In this document: positions 44,043-53,556 of the stretch, in pieces
How the letters are laid out: every line of letters starts with the position of its first letter
Numbering within the stretch: position 1 is the first letter of the stretch
Assembly: GCF_003425685.1 (NCBI RefSeq)
Contig: NZ_QJKM01000020.1
Coordinates: 33,134-97,133 of the forward strand
Source: Rhizobium terrae
GTDB lineage: Bacteria; Pseudomonadota; Alphaproteobacteria; Rhizobiales; Rhizobiaceae
DNA length: 64,000 bases
Direction: 5' to 3'
Notes under the pieces: model-generated
What the model was told of the DNA's origin: nothing
Seen by the model: the letters and a program-made list of their open reading frames with translations, nothing else
Database searches by the model: none
Program-made: the position numbers and the translations under genes

Positions 44043-45251
44043 TTACTGCCGGAAGAGCGACAGGATGTTTTCCGCGCCGGCATTGGCGATCGACAGCGAT
44101 TGGGTCGCCAACTGCTGCTGGGTCTGGAGGGCTTTCAGGCGCGTCGAGGCTTCGTTCATCTCCGCATCCACAAGGCGGCCGACCCCGCGGTCGATCGAGT
44201 CCCTCAGCTTCGAGACGAAATCCTCCTGCATGCTGATGCGCGTCACGACCGAGCCAAGAACCGCGGCAGCATTGATGATCTTTTCGAGCTGCTGGTCGAC
44301 ATGGGAGATCAGGGTCGCCAGCACCTGCCCATCCTGCGCATTCGTGCCGAGCTGCAGCTTGGTCTTGTAATCGTCGATCTTGGTAATATCGAGCGTCGAG
44401 ACGGAAATCTCGTTGACGTAGTTCGCGGCGCCGAGCGTCGCCTCGGTGCTGATATTGATCTGGTATGGACCGCCGCCCGCGGAGCCGAGCCAGTGCATAT
44501 AGGCGCCATCGAGTTCAATATAGCGGAACATGCCATCGAACCACTTGCCGTCTGGCTCCTGCGTCCAGTTCGGGTTGAAATCCGTGGTCTTGACGTAGAC
44601 CTCCTGGCCGGCGGTGTTGAAATAGCCGGTGGCCCGCACGCCGACGAGAACTCCCTGGTCCAGAATGCCAGCGTGACCGCCGGAAAGATCAAAAAGCACG
44701 TTGCTTTCGTCAATATCGACGCGCACGGTGTTCACCGAGACATTGCCGCTGCCGTCGCGGATAAAGGAGCCGACGACCTGCTTGGTGATCTTGTCGGTCG
44801 CCACGACCTGCCGGCTGGAGGCGTCATAGGCGCCGCCAAGATCGGCCTGCAGCCAGTTGTCGCCGGAGAAGGAGGCGGACGACGAGATGCTGCGCAGCTG
44901 ATCCTGAAGCTGACTGATTTCTTCCTGGATCTTGGCCTTGTCGACGCCGGCTTCGGACGCCGCGACGAGTTTCATCTTGATTTCCTCGACGACATCGATG
45001 GCTGATTCCATGCCGGAATAGGCGGTATCGACCTGAGCCGCGCCAAGGCCGAGAGCGTCCTGGACGGCCGAAAGCGCGCCATTGTCCGAGCGCATCGTGG
45101 TGGCGATCGACCAATAGGCGGAATTGTCCTCGGCCTTGCCGATGCGAAGGCCGGAAGAGACCTGCTGCTGGGTCTCGGACATCTGGCCGGAGAGAAAACG
45201 AAGTGTTTGAAGCGCGGCAACGGCGGCCGCATTCGTGAGAATGGACGTCAT
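44043..45251 (-). CDS. flagellin
   Basis: 402 residues. N-terminal D0/D1 with MTSILTNAAAVAALQTLRF and QQQVSSGLRIGKAEDNSAYWSIAT, C-terminal D1/D0 with ASTRLKALQTQQQLATQSLS and IANAGAENILSLFRQ: the standard flagellin termini. The central 200 residues are variable and resemble complex flagellins of rhizobia. It stands alone with no flagellar gene nearby in this window. A CtrA-type box is about 90 bp upstream. Confidence 0.93.
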   Translation of the reverse strand: MTSILTNAAAVAALQTLRFLSGQMSETQQQVSSGLRIGKAEDNSAYWSIATTMRSDNGALSAVQDALGLGAAQVDTAYSGMESAIDVVEEIKMKLVAASEAGVDKAKIQEEISQLQDQLRSISSSASFSGDNWLQADLGGAYDASSRQVVATDKITKQVVGSFIRDGSGNVSVNTVRVDIDESNVLFDLSGGHAGILDQGVLVGVRATGYFNTAGQEVYVKTTDFNPNWTQEPDGKWFDGMFRYIELDGAYMHWLGSAGGGPYQINISTEATLGAANYVNEISVSTLDITKIDDYKTKLQLGTNAQDGQVLATLISHVDQQLEKIINAAAVLGSVVTRISMQEDFVSKLRDSIDRGVGRLVDAEMNEASTRLKALQTQQQLATQSLSIANAGAENILSLFRQ

Positions 45252-45339
45252 GAAAAACCTGTATCTATCTGGCTGATTATCCGGAGGAATCGGCCGCGTC
45301 ATGGGCCCCAGGGAATGGTGCGAAATTCGTAAATCATAG

Positions 45340-45354
45340 TTAACGGCAGGTTAA
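45340..45354 (-). promoter_or_regulatory. CtrA-type box
   Basis: TTAA-N7-TTAA (TTAACGGCAGGTTAAC across 45340-45355), a full match to the alpha-proteobacterial CtrA half-site pair in both orientations. It lies 89-103 bp upstream of the flagellin start. Confidence 0.6.
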
Positions 45355-45562
45355 CAAATCATCCTGAGAGGTTGCATAGGCGGTTGCGGAAATTGCATGC
45401 GGAGTGAATGCGGCGACGCCCGCGGGCTGCAACCGTCTCGAAAGAAGGAATGGTTTTCTCAGCTTCGCGCGGTGGATTTAATCCCGTTTGATCTGAATCG
45501 ATTTTCGAGGTATCGCTTTTCACGCTGTAATGATTTGTGATGTTCTACCGCGGGGGATTCTC

Positions 45563-46477
45563 ATGACGGTGACCGTAAAAACCTTCCTTCGGCCGGCCCT
45601 CGGTCTCGTTGGAGCGGCCCTTTTATCCGCGTGTACATCCACCCAGACGACCTCCTCGGTATCTCCCACCAAGACCGTAAAGCCGGCTCCTCTTCCAAAA
45701 AAACAGGTTTACCACTACACGGCTGCCGACCGCGACTGCATGAAGCGGGCCATGTATTTCGAATCGCAGCGGTCCAGCCGCGACGGTCTGATGGCGGTGG
45801 GCACGGTCATCATGAACAGGCTGACATCGCAGGCCTATGCTTCGACCATCTGCGGCGTCGTCGGCCAGGAGAAGCAGTTCGCGCCGGGTGTTCTGACGCG
45901 CGAGGTGAAGGCGACGGCAGCTCCGGAGCTGGACGAAGCCGTTGACGCGATCATTCGTGGCGAGCGGAATCCCGAGGTCAAGGATGCCATGTTCTTCCAC
46001 AAGGACGGGCTGAAGTTCCCTTACAAGAACATGCATTATGTGACGGTTGCCGGCGGCAACGCCTTTTACGAGAAGCGCGACAGGGACGGAGAGCTGCAGA
46101 CCCCGCCGCCGAAGCCGGCCGATGAATACGTGCTGGCGCTGGTGCAGAGCACGCCCGATCCGTTGAGCTTGATCCAGGCGAAGGAATTCGACGTGGCATC
46201 CGTCCCTGGGACGGATCCCGCATTGCCGACCGTCGTTCCGGTCCCCGCTCAAAGGCCAGATTTCGTGACGGTTCATACGGCGAGCGCCCAGCCGTCCTCT
46301 GCCCCGGCCGCTCCCACTCCGGTTGTTTCCGCTCCGGCTGCTCCGGCTTCCGCAGCTCTGGCCATGGCTCCCACGTCGCAGATCGTCCTGGCCAATTCCG
46401 CCAGCAACGAGTGGATGCTGCGCTTCGACACCGGCAGTGCCAAGGGCAAGCGGCTGCCGGCCGGCATCGACCGCTGA
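45563..46477 (+). CDS. cell wall hydrolase, SleB-type (Hydrolase_2), lipoprotein
   Basis: 304 residues. Signal peptide with lipobox LLSAC near residue 24. The Hydrolase_2/SleB core spans about 50-170: DRDCMKRAMYFESQRSSRDG (catalytic Glu), GTVIMNRLTSQAYASTICGVV, and FAPGVL. It would cleave peptidoglycan at the periplasmic side, probably for wall turnover. The C-terminal third is a Pro/Ala-rich tail. ATG 45563 gives a clean signal peptide. Confidence 0.8.
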   Translation: MTVTVKTFLRPALGLVGAALLSACTSTQTTSSVSPTKTVKPAPLPKKQVYHYTAADRDCMKRAMYFESQRSSRDGLMAVGTVIMNRLTSQAYASTICGVVGQEKQFAPGVLTREVKATAAPELDEAVDAIIRGERNPEVKDAMFFHKDGLKFPYKNMHYVTVAGGNAFYEKRDRDGELQTPPPKPADEYVLALVQSTPDPLSLIQAKEFDVASVPGTDPALPTVVPVPAQRPDFVTVHTASAQPSSAPAAPTPVVSAPAAPASAALAMAPTSQIVLANSASNEWMLRFDTGSAKGKRLPAGIDR

Positions 46478-46496
46478 CCGTGGAAAATATTCCGGC

Positions 46497-47126
46497 TTAT
46501 CCCGCCTTCTGGAGTTCCGCCGCCGCGGCGTTGTCCTTTTCGGTGGCACGCCGATAGGCTTCGCGGAGTGCGAGCCTGCCGAAATATTGCTCGAAGGCGG
46601 CGCGCTTTTCGATCGTGCCGAATTGCAGACCCCAGCCGATCTGCGCTCCGACATAGACATCGGCGGCGCTGAACCTGTCGCCGGCGATATAGGGGTTGGT
46701 CCGCACGGCCTTTTCGAGCGTGTCCAGCACGTCGGCATAAGTGCCGTAACCGATCATCCGCTCCCGTTCCTTCGGCACTTCGAAACCGAGCGCCCGGTTG
46801 CTGACGGCGGCTTCCAGCGGCCCGGCGGCGAAGAACATCCAGCGATAATAATCGGCGCGATCGGTCGTCGGCGGTGCAAGACCCGCCTGCGGAAAGGCGT
46901 CCGCCAGATAGGCACAGATCGCCGCGCATTCGGTGACCGTCCTGCCGGCATGCACGACCGCCGGCACCTTGCCCATCGGATTGACGGTCTTGTAGGCCTC
47001 GCCCTTCATCGTCGTACCGAAATGCAGAATTTCGGTACGGTAGGGCACACCCACTTCCTCCACCATCCAGCGGGCAATGCGGCCGCGCGACATCGGGTTG
47101 GTGTAAAGCACCAGCTCTTCGGTCAT
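46497..47126 (-). CDS. glutathione S-transferase family protein
   Basis: 209 residues. N-terminal thioredoxin-like domain LVLYTNPMSRGRIARWMVEEV, with NPMGKVPAVV (the cis-Pro) and TECAAICAYLADAFP (the glutathione gamma-Glu contact E-C/S motif); the C-terminal helical domain has RFSAADVYVGAQIGWGLQFG. The N-terminal Ser in PMSRGR probably replaces Cys/Tyr as catalytic residue. Substrate unknown. Confidence 0.88.
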   Translation of the reverse strand: MTEELVLYTNPMSRGRIARWMVEEVGVPYRTEILHFGTTMKGEAYKTVNPMGKVPAVVHAGRTVTECAAICAYLADAFPQAGLAPPTTDRADYYRWMFFAAGPLEAAVSNRALGFEVPKERERMIGYGTYADVLDTLEKAVRTNPYIAGDRFSAADVYVGAQIGWGLQFGTIEKRAAFEQYFGRLALREAYRRATEKDNAAAAELQKAG

Positions 47127-47203
47127 GACGCTCTCCTCAATCGTTCTCTAAATGTTCTAGAAGGTCGATATTGCGGAATCAAGACGGATTCGCCATGCAG
47201 TGG

Positions 47204-47650
47204 TCAAAGCGGCTTGCGGTACTGGATGAAGCCGGCATTCTGCGCCACCCGGTCATAGAGGCGACGCGCTGTGGCGTTGCTTTCATGGGTCAGCCAGTGA
47301 AGCCGGCTCGCGCCTTTTTGGCGGGCGAGATCGGCGACCGCGTCGATCAGCGCTTCACCGGTTCCCTTGCCGCGCTGGCTCATATGCACGTAGAGGTCCT
47401 GCAGGTAACAGGACCAGTCCGGCAGCCAGCAGGAGCGATGAAAGATCGCATGCACGATGCCGACCATCTTTCTGTCGTCCTCGAAGGCGGCGAAGCCGTA
47501 CATCGGCTCGGCCGGATCGAGAAGCCGGCTGAAGGTGAGCTCGTACTGCTGTTCTGGCAGCACGGTTTCGTAGAAGCGCAGGTAGGCTTCCCAGAGCGGC
47601 CCCCACTGGGCGCGATCGGACGGTTCGAGCGGGCGGACGGTAACGGTCAT
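47204..47650 (-). CDS. GNAT family N-acetyltransferase
   Basis: 148 residues. The acetyl-CoA-binding motif is CYLQDLYVHMSQRGKGTGEALIDAVADLA (R/QxxGxG/A as QRGKGTG) at about 85-113, followed by LHWLTHESNATARRLYDRVA. Substrate unknown. Start at 47650 is preferred since it preserves the N-terminal beta strand TVTVRPLEPSD. Confidence 0.88.
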   Translation of the reverse strand: MTVTVRPLEPSDRAQWGPLWEAYLRFYETVLPEQQYELTFSRLLDPAEPMYGFAAFEDDRKMVGIVHAIFHRSCWLPDWSCYLQDLYVHMSQRGKGTGEALIDAVADLARQKGASRLHWLTHESNATARRLYDRVAQNAGFIQYRKPL

Positions 47651-47793
47651 GACGGCTCCTCAAAATGAAAAACGGCGGAACCCCAAGTCCCGCCGCCCAT
47701 TGATTAGCTGATTTTTCTGCTGAAACAAAAGCATCTGCTCACGGGATGGTTTCCCCGTTGAATGCAGCTGGCTTGCGGCGGAGCGGACCCAGC

Positions 47794-48393
47794 CTAGCGC
47801 GGGCAGGCCTGCTGGCTGATTCTTGCCCATTCGTTCAACTGGCCGGTCACGCGTTCGTCGATCCTGACGCATGACCCGGCTTCGATGATTCCGATGACGG
47901 GATTGTCGCCGCGGGCGACCGGGGTGTTCTTTTCTCTGAGGTTGACGCTCCAGCGGGCTTTCACGACGTCTCCCGTCGAAAAGCGGCTGCTCCCCTCGGC
48001 GCCGTCGAAATTAGTGTCGGCATATTGGCCGGCCGGGATTCGCGACAGAGCGACCCAGCCTTTCAAGACGTCGCTGTTCAGCGCTTCCGGCGGCTGGCTC
48101 GGCGGTATTTCAGTGACCATCAGGTTTAGGACGTTCTGCACCTGCGTTTCGCTGAGCGGCTCGCACATGCGGTTGTAATTTGTGATGCGAAAGGCCAGCC
48201 GCAGATTCGCGCTCTCGCTGAACTTGGTTGCGGCAGCGTTTTCGATCAGGGCGGTGTAGAAGGTGTCGCACTGCTTAATGAGATCACCGCTGTTCTTCTG
48301 CCAGGTCAAATAGATGGCAACGACGCTTGCGGCCGTTGCGATAATTCCCTTGAACAGGATGTCGCTGATCTTCCCGATGCTGTCTAACGTCAT
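47794..48393 (-). CDS. hypothetical membrane-anchored protein
   Basis: 199 residues. An N-terminal membrane helix (ILFKGIIATAASVVAIYLTW) precedes a soluble domain with NSGDLIKQCDTFYTALIENAA and paired cysteines (MCEPLSETQVQNVLN; GSCVRIDERV). I recognise no family. Start at 48393 follows from the membrane helix position. Confidence 0.7.
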   Translation of the reverse strand: MTLDSIGKISDILFKGIIATAASVVAIYLTWQKNSGDLIKQCDTFYTALIENAAATKFSESANLRLAFRITNYNRMCEPLSETQVQNVLNLMVTEIPPSQPPEALNSDVLKGWVALSRIPAGQYADTNFDGAEGSSRFSTGDVVKARWSVNLREKNTPVARGDNPVIGIIEAGSCVRIDERVTGQLNEWARISQQACPR

Positions 48394-48445
48394 TTCCGGC
48401 CCCCTTGGTTTTTGCAACTTAGCGGATAGATTTGACGGGAATGCA

Positions 48446-48470
48446 ACAAAAAACCCGGCCGACGGCCGGG
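48446..48470 (-). terminator. intrinsic terminator of icd
   Basis: Perfect CCCGGCC/GGCCGGG stem followed by T on the minus strand. Confidence 0.85.
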
Positions 48471-48497
48471 TCTTCATGATCGGGCAGTAGCGGCGAC

Positions 48498-49712
48498 TCA
48501 GGCGGCCATTGCAACCTTGAGGTTTTCGTCCACCTTGTCGAGGAAGGCGGTGGTCGAGAGCCAAGGCTGATCCGGGCCGATGAGGAGTGCGAGGTCCTTG
48601 GTCATGTGGCCGGCCTCGACGGTGTCGACGCAGACCTTTTCGAGCGTCGTGGCGAACCGGGCGAGTTCGGCATTGTCGTCCAGCTTAGCGCGGTGCGCGA
48701 GGCCGCGGGTCCAGGCGAAGATCGAAGCGATCGAGTTCGTCGAGGTTTCCTGGCCCTTCTGGTGCTGGCGATAATGGCGGGTGACGGTGCCGTGAGCGGC
48801 TTCCGCTTCGACCGTCTTGCCGTCCGGGGTGAGCAGGACGGAGGTCATCAGGCCGAGCGAGCCGAAGCCCTGTGCGACCGTGTCGGACTGCACGTCGCCG
48901 TCGTAGTTCTTGCAGGCCCAGACGTAGCCGCCGGACCACTTCAGGGCGGCTGCGACCATGTCGTCGATCAGGCGGTGTTCGTAGGTGATGCCGACTTCGT
49001 CGAACTTCGCCTTGAACTCGGTCTGGTAGACTTCTTCGAAAATGTCCTTGAAGCGGCCGTCATAGGCCTTGAGGATAGTGTTCTTGGTGGAGAGGTAGAC
49101 CGGCCACTTGCGCATCAGGCCGTACATCATCGAGGCGCGCGCAAATTCGCGGATCGAATCGTCGAGGTTGTACATCGCCATCGTGACGCCGGCGCCGGGC
49201 GCGTTGAAGACGTCGCGCTCGATGACGGTACCGTCTTCGCCGACGAACTTGATGGTCAGCTTGCCCTTGCCCGGGAACTTGAAGTCGGTGGCGCGGTACT
49301 GGTCGCCGAAGGCGTGGCGGCCGACGACGATCGGCTTCGTCCAGCCCGGCACCAGGCGCGGGACGTTCTTGCAGATGATCGGCTCGCGGAAGATGACGCC
49401 GCCGAGGATGTTGCGGATCGTGCCGTTCGGGCTCTTCCACATTTCCTTGAGATTGAATTCCTTCACGCGCGCTTCGTCCGGCGTGATCGTCGCGCACTTG
49501 ATGCCGACGCCGTGCTTCTTGATGGCGTTGGCGGCGTCGATCGTCACCTGGTCGTTGGTGGCGTCGCGGTTTTCGACCGAGAGGTCGTAATATTCGATGT
49601 CGAGATCGAGATAGGGAAGGATCAGCTTATCCTTGATGAGCTGCCAGATGATGCGGGTCATCTCGTCGCCGTCGAGATCGACGACCGGGTTAGCTACCTT
49701 GATCTTTTGCAT
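48498..49712 (-). CDS. icd: NADP-dependent isocitrate dehydrogenase
   Basis: 404 residues of the eukaryote-like (type II) NADP-IDH: VVDLDGDEMTRIIWQLIKDKLI, KSPNGTIRNILGGVIFREPI, and GSLGLMTSVLLTPDGKTVEAEAAHGTVTRHYR. It catalyses oxidative decarboxylation of isocitrate to 2-oxoglutarate with NADPH. Start at ATG 49712. A strong terminator follows. Confidence 0.97.
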   Translation of the reverse strand: MQKIKVANPVVDLDGDEMTRIIWQLIKDKLILPYLDLDIEYYDLSVENRDATNDQVTIDAANAIKKHGVGIKCATITPDEARVKEFNLKEMWKSPNGTIRNILGGVIFREPIICKNVPRLVPGWTKPIVVGRHAFGDQYRATDFKFPGKGKLTIKFVGEDGTVIERDVFNAPGAGVTMAMYNLDDSIREFARASMMYGLMRKWPVYLSTKNTILKAYDGRFKDIFEEVYQTEFKAKFDEVGITYEHRLIDDMVAAALKWSGGYVWACKNYDGDVQSDTVAQGFGSLGLMTSVLLTPDGKTVEAEAAHGTVTRHYRQHQKGQETSTNSIASIFAWTRGLAHRAKLDDNAELARFATTLEKVCVDTVEAGHMTKDLALLIGPDQPWLSTTAFLDKVDENLKVAMAA

Positions 49713-49937
49713 GGAATTCCTCTTTGGAAATGGCGGGGACCGTGGTCCCTACGGGTGGACACCAGTGGGTGCGCTATAGCATCGCCGGGCCGGAACGCAA
49801 AGGCATTCAGGCCGGTATATGCGGCTTTTCGTGCCGGAAACAGCGCGCTCTTCCGGGAGCCCGATGATTGCCCTTGCCAAACCACAAAGCGGGGTTAATG
49901 TCCGCCACGATCTCTCTCGAACGACCGGAATCTACCC

Positions 49938-50468
49938 ATGCGGACTTTGCCGCTCGCCATCGCCTTTTCGCTGCTCTCTACCTTCGCGTCGGCTGCCGAC
50001 GCGACCGATCCCGTCAAGGAGGTGATGAAGGTCACCGAGGATAACTGGAATACGGTCGACAGCGAGTGGAAGTACATTTTCGATGCCGATCCGCTGTCGC
50101 GCCTGTTCAGCAAGAAGTTCCAGTCGGCCTATGCGGAAGCGGCGAAGCATCCGGCCTACGACACCGAGAACAACCAGCCGGGCGATCCCTTCGGTTACGA
50201 TGTGGTCACGAGTTCCCAGGACGGTTGTCCGCTGAAGGAGATCGCCATCGTACCGTCGCCGGGCAAGAACGGCATGACCGACGTGAAGGTGACGTTCAAG
50301 ATGTGGACCTGTATCGATGAGGCCGAGGTGAAGGACAGCGTCAACGAGCTGCATTTCGACGTGATCCAGGAAGGCGGCAAGCCCGTCATCGACGACATTC
50401 ATCGCGTCGTCGACAACGAGCGCGATTCGGTGATCGAGGAAATGCAGTCGATCGCCAAGGGCGAATGA
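49938..50468 (+). CDS. hypothetical secreted protein
   Basis: 176 residues. Signal peptide (TLPLAIAFSLLSTFASAADA) cleaved near residue 20. The mature protein is acidic, with EVMKVTEDNWNTVDSEW and C-terminal HFDVIQEGGKPVIDDIHRVVD. I recognise no family. Its last codons form the first unit of a 13-bp tandem repeat that continues into non-coding DNA. Confidence 0.75.
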   Translation: MRTLPLAIAFSLLSTFASAADATDPVKEVMKVTEDNWNTVDSEWKYIFDADPLSRLFSKKFQSAYAEAAKHPAYDTENNQPGDPFGYDVVTSSQDGCPLKEIAIVPSPGKNGMTDVKVTFKMWTCIDEAEVKDSVNELHFDVIQEGGKPVIDDIHRVVDNERDSVIEEMQSIAKGE

Positions 50469-50520
50469 CAAGGGCGAATGACAAGGGTACCGACAAGGGT
50501 GACCAACAAGGATGAATGAC
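50455..50520. repeat. degenerate tandem repeat, about 13 bp
   Basis: Units of the form GACAAGGGCGAAT: two nearly exact, then decaying (ACAAGGGTACC, ACAAGGGTGACC, ACAAGGATGAAT). Begins inside the 3' end of the hypothetical secreted protein gene and ends before the FUSC gene. Confidence 0.6.
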
Positions 50521-50644
50521 AGGGACGCATGATTGGCTGGTCTTGGCCGGACCGGCCTGATCCGATGTGGGGTGTCGTCAAACCGTCTCGGGGCGATATA
50601 TTCAGTCTCCGGAAGGGCGCTTCGAGGCCCGCCTGGGGTGCCTG

Positions 50645-52636
50645 ATGCCAATTTCCGCAAAGATCCGCGACTGGCTGCTCGCAAACGATCCGGCCCTGTC
50701 GCGTTTCCGGATGGCTGCGCGCGTGACGCTGACCGTCGTCGCGACCGTTGCTTGCCTGGCGCTGATCCACATGGCCGGGCTGGCGATGCCGCCGATCGCC
50801 TATGGGCTTGCGATCATCCTGTCGATCGAAGGCGGAGTGGCGGTGCGCGACCGGCTGCCGGAGGAGCAGCTGAAGACGCGGCTGATCGGCGGCGTCGCCA
50901 GTCTCGCCTGTGTCGGGCTCGCAGCTGCGCTGGAGGACTGGCGTTACGTTTCCGATCCGATGTTCCTGGTGATCATCGCGGGCGCCACGGTCGGACGCGT
51001 CTACGGACCGCGCGGCTTTGCGGTCGGCATGTTCGCCTTCACCTCCTATTTCATGGGGGCTTATCTCAGGCCGAACCTCGGCGATCTGCCGCTTGCCGTG
51101 ATCGGCCCGGCGACCGCGATCGCCACCGGCCATCTGGTGCGGACCTATCTGCTGCCGGATGACTGGCGGCGCGATCTTCTCCAGTCGCTGGTGGCGATCC
51201 AGGGCAGGGTGGGCGACATCCTGATGAAGCTGGCGGCACTTTCCGCCGGCAAGGCCTGGAACGACGCCGACCGTCGCGCGCTGCGCCAGCTTGAGGAACG
51301 GCTGAAGGACGTCGTGCTGATGGCGGAAGGTTTTCTGCCGCGGCCGCCGGACGGCGCGATCGAGGCGGAGGACGAACCGCTGACGGCGCTTGCCATGAAG
51401 ATCTTTGACGTTCATCTCGCGGCCGAGAGCGCCATCGTCCTTTCGCTCGAAGCGCTGCCGCCCTTCGTGCTCGTGCATGCGCTGATCGAGAACGATCAGG
51501 CACTGGCGGAAAAGATAGCGGAAAGCCCCGCGGTTGCCGGCGATGAACGCAGCGCCGAGACCGCCCGCGCGCTGATTTGGCTGCAGAAGGCGAGGACGGC
51601 GCTCGCGGATCTGGTCGGGGAGGGACGGGTGACGGGCTTCCGGACGATCGAGCGCTCCGCCGCGGCGCCGCCCGCCGCAAAGCCCGATTTCTCCCTGAAG
51701 AACCCGGTGATGCGCTCGGCGGTGCAGATCACCATCGCGTCGAGCCTCGCCATGGTCTTTGGCCTGATGCTGTCGCGCGACCGCTGGTTCTGGGCGGTCA
51801 TGACCGCCTTCCTGATCTTCACCAACACCAAGTCGCGCGGCGATACCGCGATCCGCGCCCTGCAGCGATCGACCGGCACGTTTCTCGGCATCGGCATCGG
51901 GCTGGTGGTCGCGACATTCATCGGTCCGCAGCCGCTGGTCTCGGTGCCGCTGATTGCCCTCAGCATCTTCCTCGGCTTCTATTTCCTGCAGGTCTCCTAT
52001 GCATCGATGACCTTCTTCATCTCGATCGTGCTCTGCCTGATCTACGGTCTGACCGGCACGCTGACGGTCGATCTTCTTAAATTGCGTATCGAGGAAACCT
52101 TGATCGGTGCGGCCGCCGGCACGATCGTCGCCTTTCTGGTCTTTCCCGCACCGACCCGTTCGACGCTCGATCAGGCGCTCGGCCGCTGGTACGGAGGGCT
52201 GAAGGACCTGCTCTCCGCCGTGAAGGAGGGCCGCAGCGGCTTCGAGGCGATCGAGCTTTCCCGCAAGCTCGACGCGGCCTATCGTGACGTGACAGTTGCC
52301 GCCCGTCCGCTCGGCACCTCCTGGTCGATCGTGACCAGGCCCGGGCAGGTGCGCCAGACGCTTGGAATTTTTCTCGGCGCCACCTATTGGGCGCGCATCT
52401 TTGCCCGAAACGCGGTCGAGGCGGGGCAGAGGCCGGAGGGCGAGGTGCTGGCGGCGCTTGAAGAGATACTGCGCAATATCGAGGCACTCGCGCCGCGCGG
52501 CTCGGAATGCTTTGCCGTCAGGCGCAACTTGAACCGCGCGGCGGGCAGGTACCTGCCGATCTTCAAGCACGGTAGCCGCGTCGGCGTGGAAATGATCGGC
52601 ACTATGCTGGGCAGGCTTTATCCGGCCGTGGCGTGA
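50645..52636 (+). CDS. FUSC family membrane transporter
   Basis: 663 residues. Two clusters of membrane segments: residues about 25-155 (TLTVVATVACLALIHMAGLAM onward) and about 365-500 (QITIASSLAMVFGLMLSRDRWFWAVMTAFLIF), separated by a cytoplasmic domain, as in FUSC/YccS/AaeB-type exporters of aromatic acids and related compounds. RDRWFWAVMTAFLIFTNTKSRGD is close to the FUSC signature. It is a single transporter without a visible membrane-fusion partner. Confidence 0.88.
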   Translation: MPISAKIRDWLLANDPALSRFRMAARVTLTVVATVACLALIHMAGLAMPPIAYGLAIILSIEGGVAVRDRLPEEQLKTRLIGGVASLACVGLAAALEDWRYVSDPMFLVIIAGATVGRVYGPRGFAVGMFAFTSYFMGAYLRPNLGDLPLAVIGPATAIATGHLVRTYLLPDDWRRDLLQSLVAIQGRVGDILMKLAALSAGKAWNDADRRALRQLEERLKDVVLMAEGFLPRPPDGAIEAEDEPLTALAMKIFDVHLAAESAIVLSLEALPPFVLVHALIENDQALAEKIAESPAVAGDERSAETARALIWLQKARTALADLVGEGRVTGFRTIERSAAAPPAAKPDFSLKNPVMRSAVQITIASSLAMVFGLMLSRDRWFWAVMTAFLIFTNTKSRGDTAIRALQRSTGTFLGIGIGLVVATFIGPQPLVSVPLIALSIFLGFYFLQVSYASMTFFISIVLCLIYGLTGTLTVDLLKLRIEETLIGAAAGTIVAFLVFPAPTRSTLDQALGRWYGGLKDLLSAVKEGRSGFEAIELSRKLDAAYRDVTVAARPLGTSWSIVTRPGQVRQTLGIFLGATYWARIFARNAVEAGQRPEGEVLAALEEILRNIEALAPRGSECFAVRRNLNRAAGRYLPIFKHGSRVGVEMIGTMLGRLYPAVA

Positions 52637-52698
52637 GACTTGCCGATTGAAGCGCGCGCCGGTATTCCGGCTCCGGATCCATGAGACGGAAGCAGAGA

Positions 52699-53556
52699 AT
52701 GTCAGGCACCAACAGCGAGCGCGAACTGATTGCCGAAGGCCCGGCGATCATTCTGGTCGAACCGCAGCTCGGCGAGAATATCGGCATGGTGGCGCGCGCC
52801 ATGGCGAATTTCGGACTAGTCGAACTGAGGCTTGTCAACCCGCGCGACGGATGGCCGAGCGAAAAAGCCCGGTCCGCCGCCTCAAAGGCCGACCACGTGA
52901 TCGACGGCACCAAGGTCTACGAGACGCTGGAGGAGGCGATCGCCGATCTGAATTTCGTTTATGCGACGACGGCGCGGGAGCGCTACGGCTTTAAACCGGT
53001 GCGTTCGCCGGTCACGGCCGCCGATACCTTGCGTCGGAAGTTCAAGGCAGCCGAAAAGACCGGCATCCTGTTCGGCCGCGAACGCTGGGGGCTGACCAAC
53101 GAGGAGGTGGCGTTGGCCGACGAGATCGTCACCTTTCCGGTAAACCCGGCTTTCGCCTCGCTGAACATCGCCCAGGCGGTGCTTCTGATGTCCTACGAAT
53201 GGATGAAATCCGGCATGGACGATCTTGCCGAGACGGTTTTCCTGCCGATCGAACAGCGGCCTTCGACCAAGGAACAGGTGCTCGGCCTGTTCGAACATCT
53301 GGAAGAGGCGCTCGACGCCCGCAACTATTTCCACCCGCCCTCGAAAAAGCCCAGAATGATCGACAATCTCCGCGCCGTCATCTCGCGGCGAGGTTTTACG
53401 GAACAGGAGATCAGCGTGTTCCGGGGCGTCATCAACTCGCTCGACCGTTTTCCGCGCCGATGGCCGAAGCGAACGGCGGACGAGATCCCGAACGAATCCG
53501 CGGGAGCGCCGGGGGAAAAGACGGGGGAGAATACCGGGAATGACGCAGAGGAATGA
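52699..53556 (+). CDS. trmJ: tRNA (cytidine/uridine-2'-O-)-methyltransferase TrmJ
   Basis: 285 residues. SpoU/SPOUT knot signatures: VEPQLGENIGMVARAMANFG near the N-terminus, LFGRERWGLTNEEVALADEI in the middle, and SLNIAQAVLLMSYEWM. TrmJ methylates the 2'-OH of position 32 of tRNAs. ATG 52699 is preferred over 52681, as its leader is purine-rich. The stop overlaps murI by 17 bp. Confidence 0.9.
   Translation: MSGTNSERELIAEGPAIILVEPQLGENIGMVARAMANFGLVELRLVNPRDGWPSEKARSAASKADHVIDGTKVYETLEEAIADLNFVYATTARERYGFKPVRSPVTAADTLRRKFKAAEKTGILFGRERWGLTNEEVALADEIVTFPVNPAFASLNIAQAVLLMSYEWMKSGMDDLAETVFLPIEQRPSTKEQVLGLFEHLEEALDARNYFHPPSKKPRMIDNLRAVISRRGFTEQEISVFRGVINSLDRFPRRWPKRTADEIPNESAGAPGEKTGENTGNDAEE

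Noticed and set aside
50399..52570. 723-codon minus-strand frame opposite the FUSC gene
   Set aside because: Arg/His-rich shadow of a GC-rich membrane protein gene; no domain pattern.
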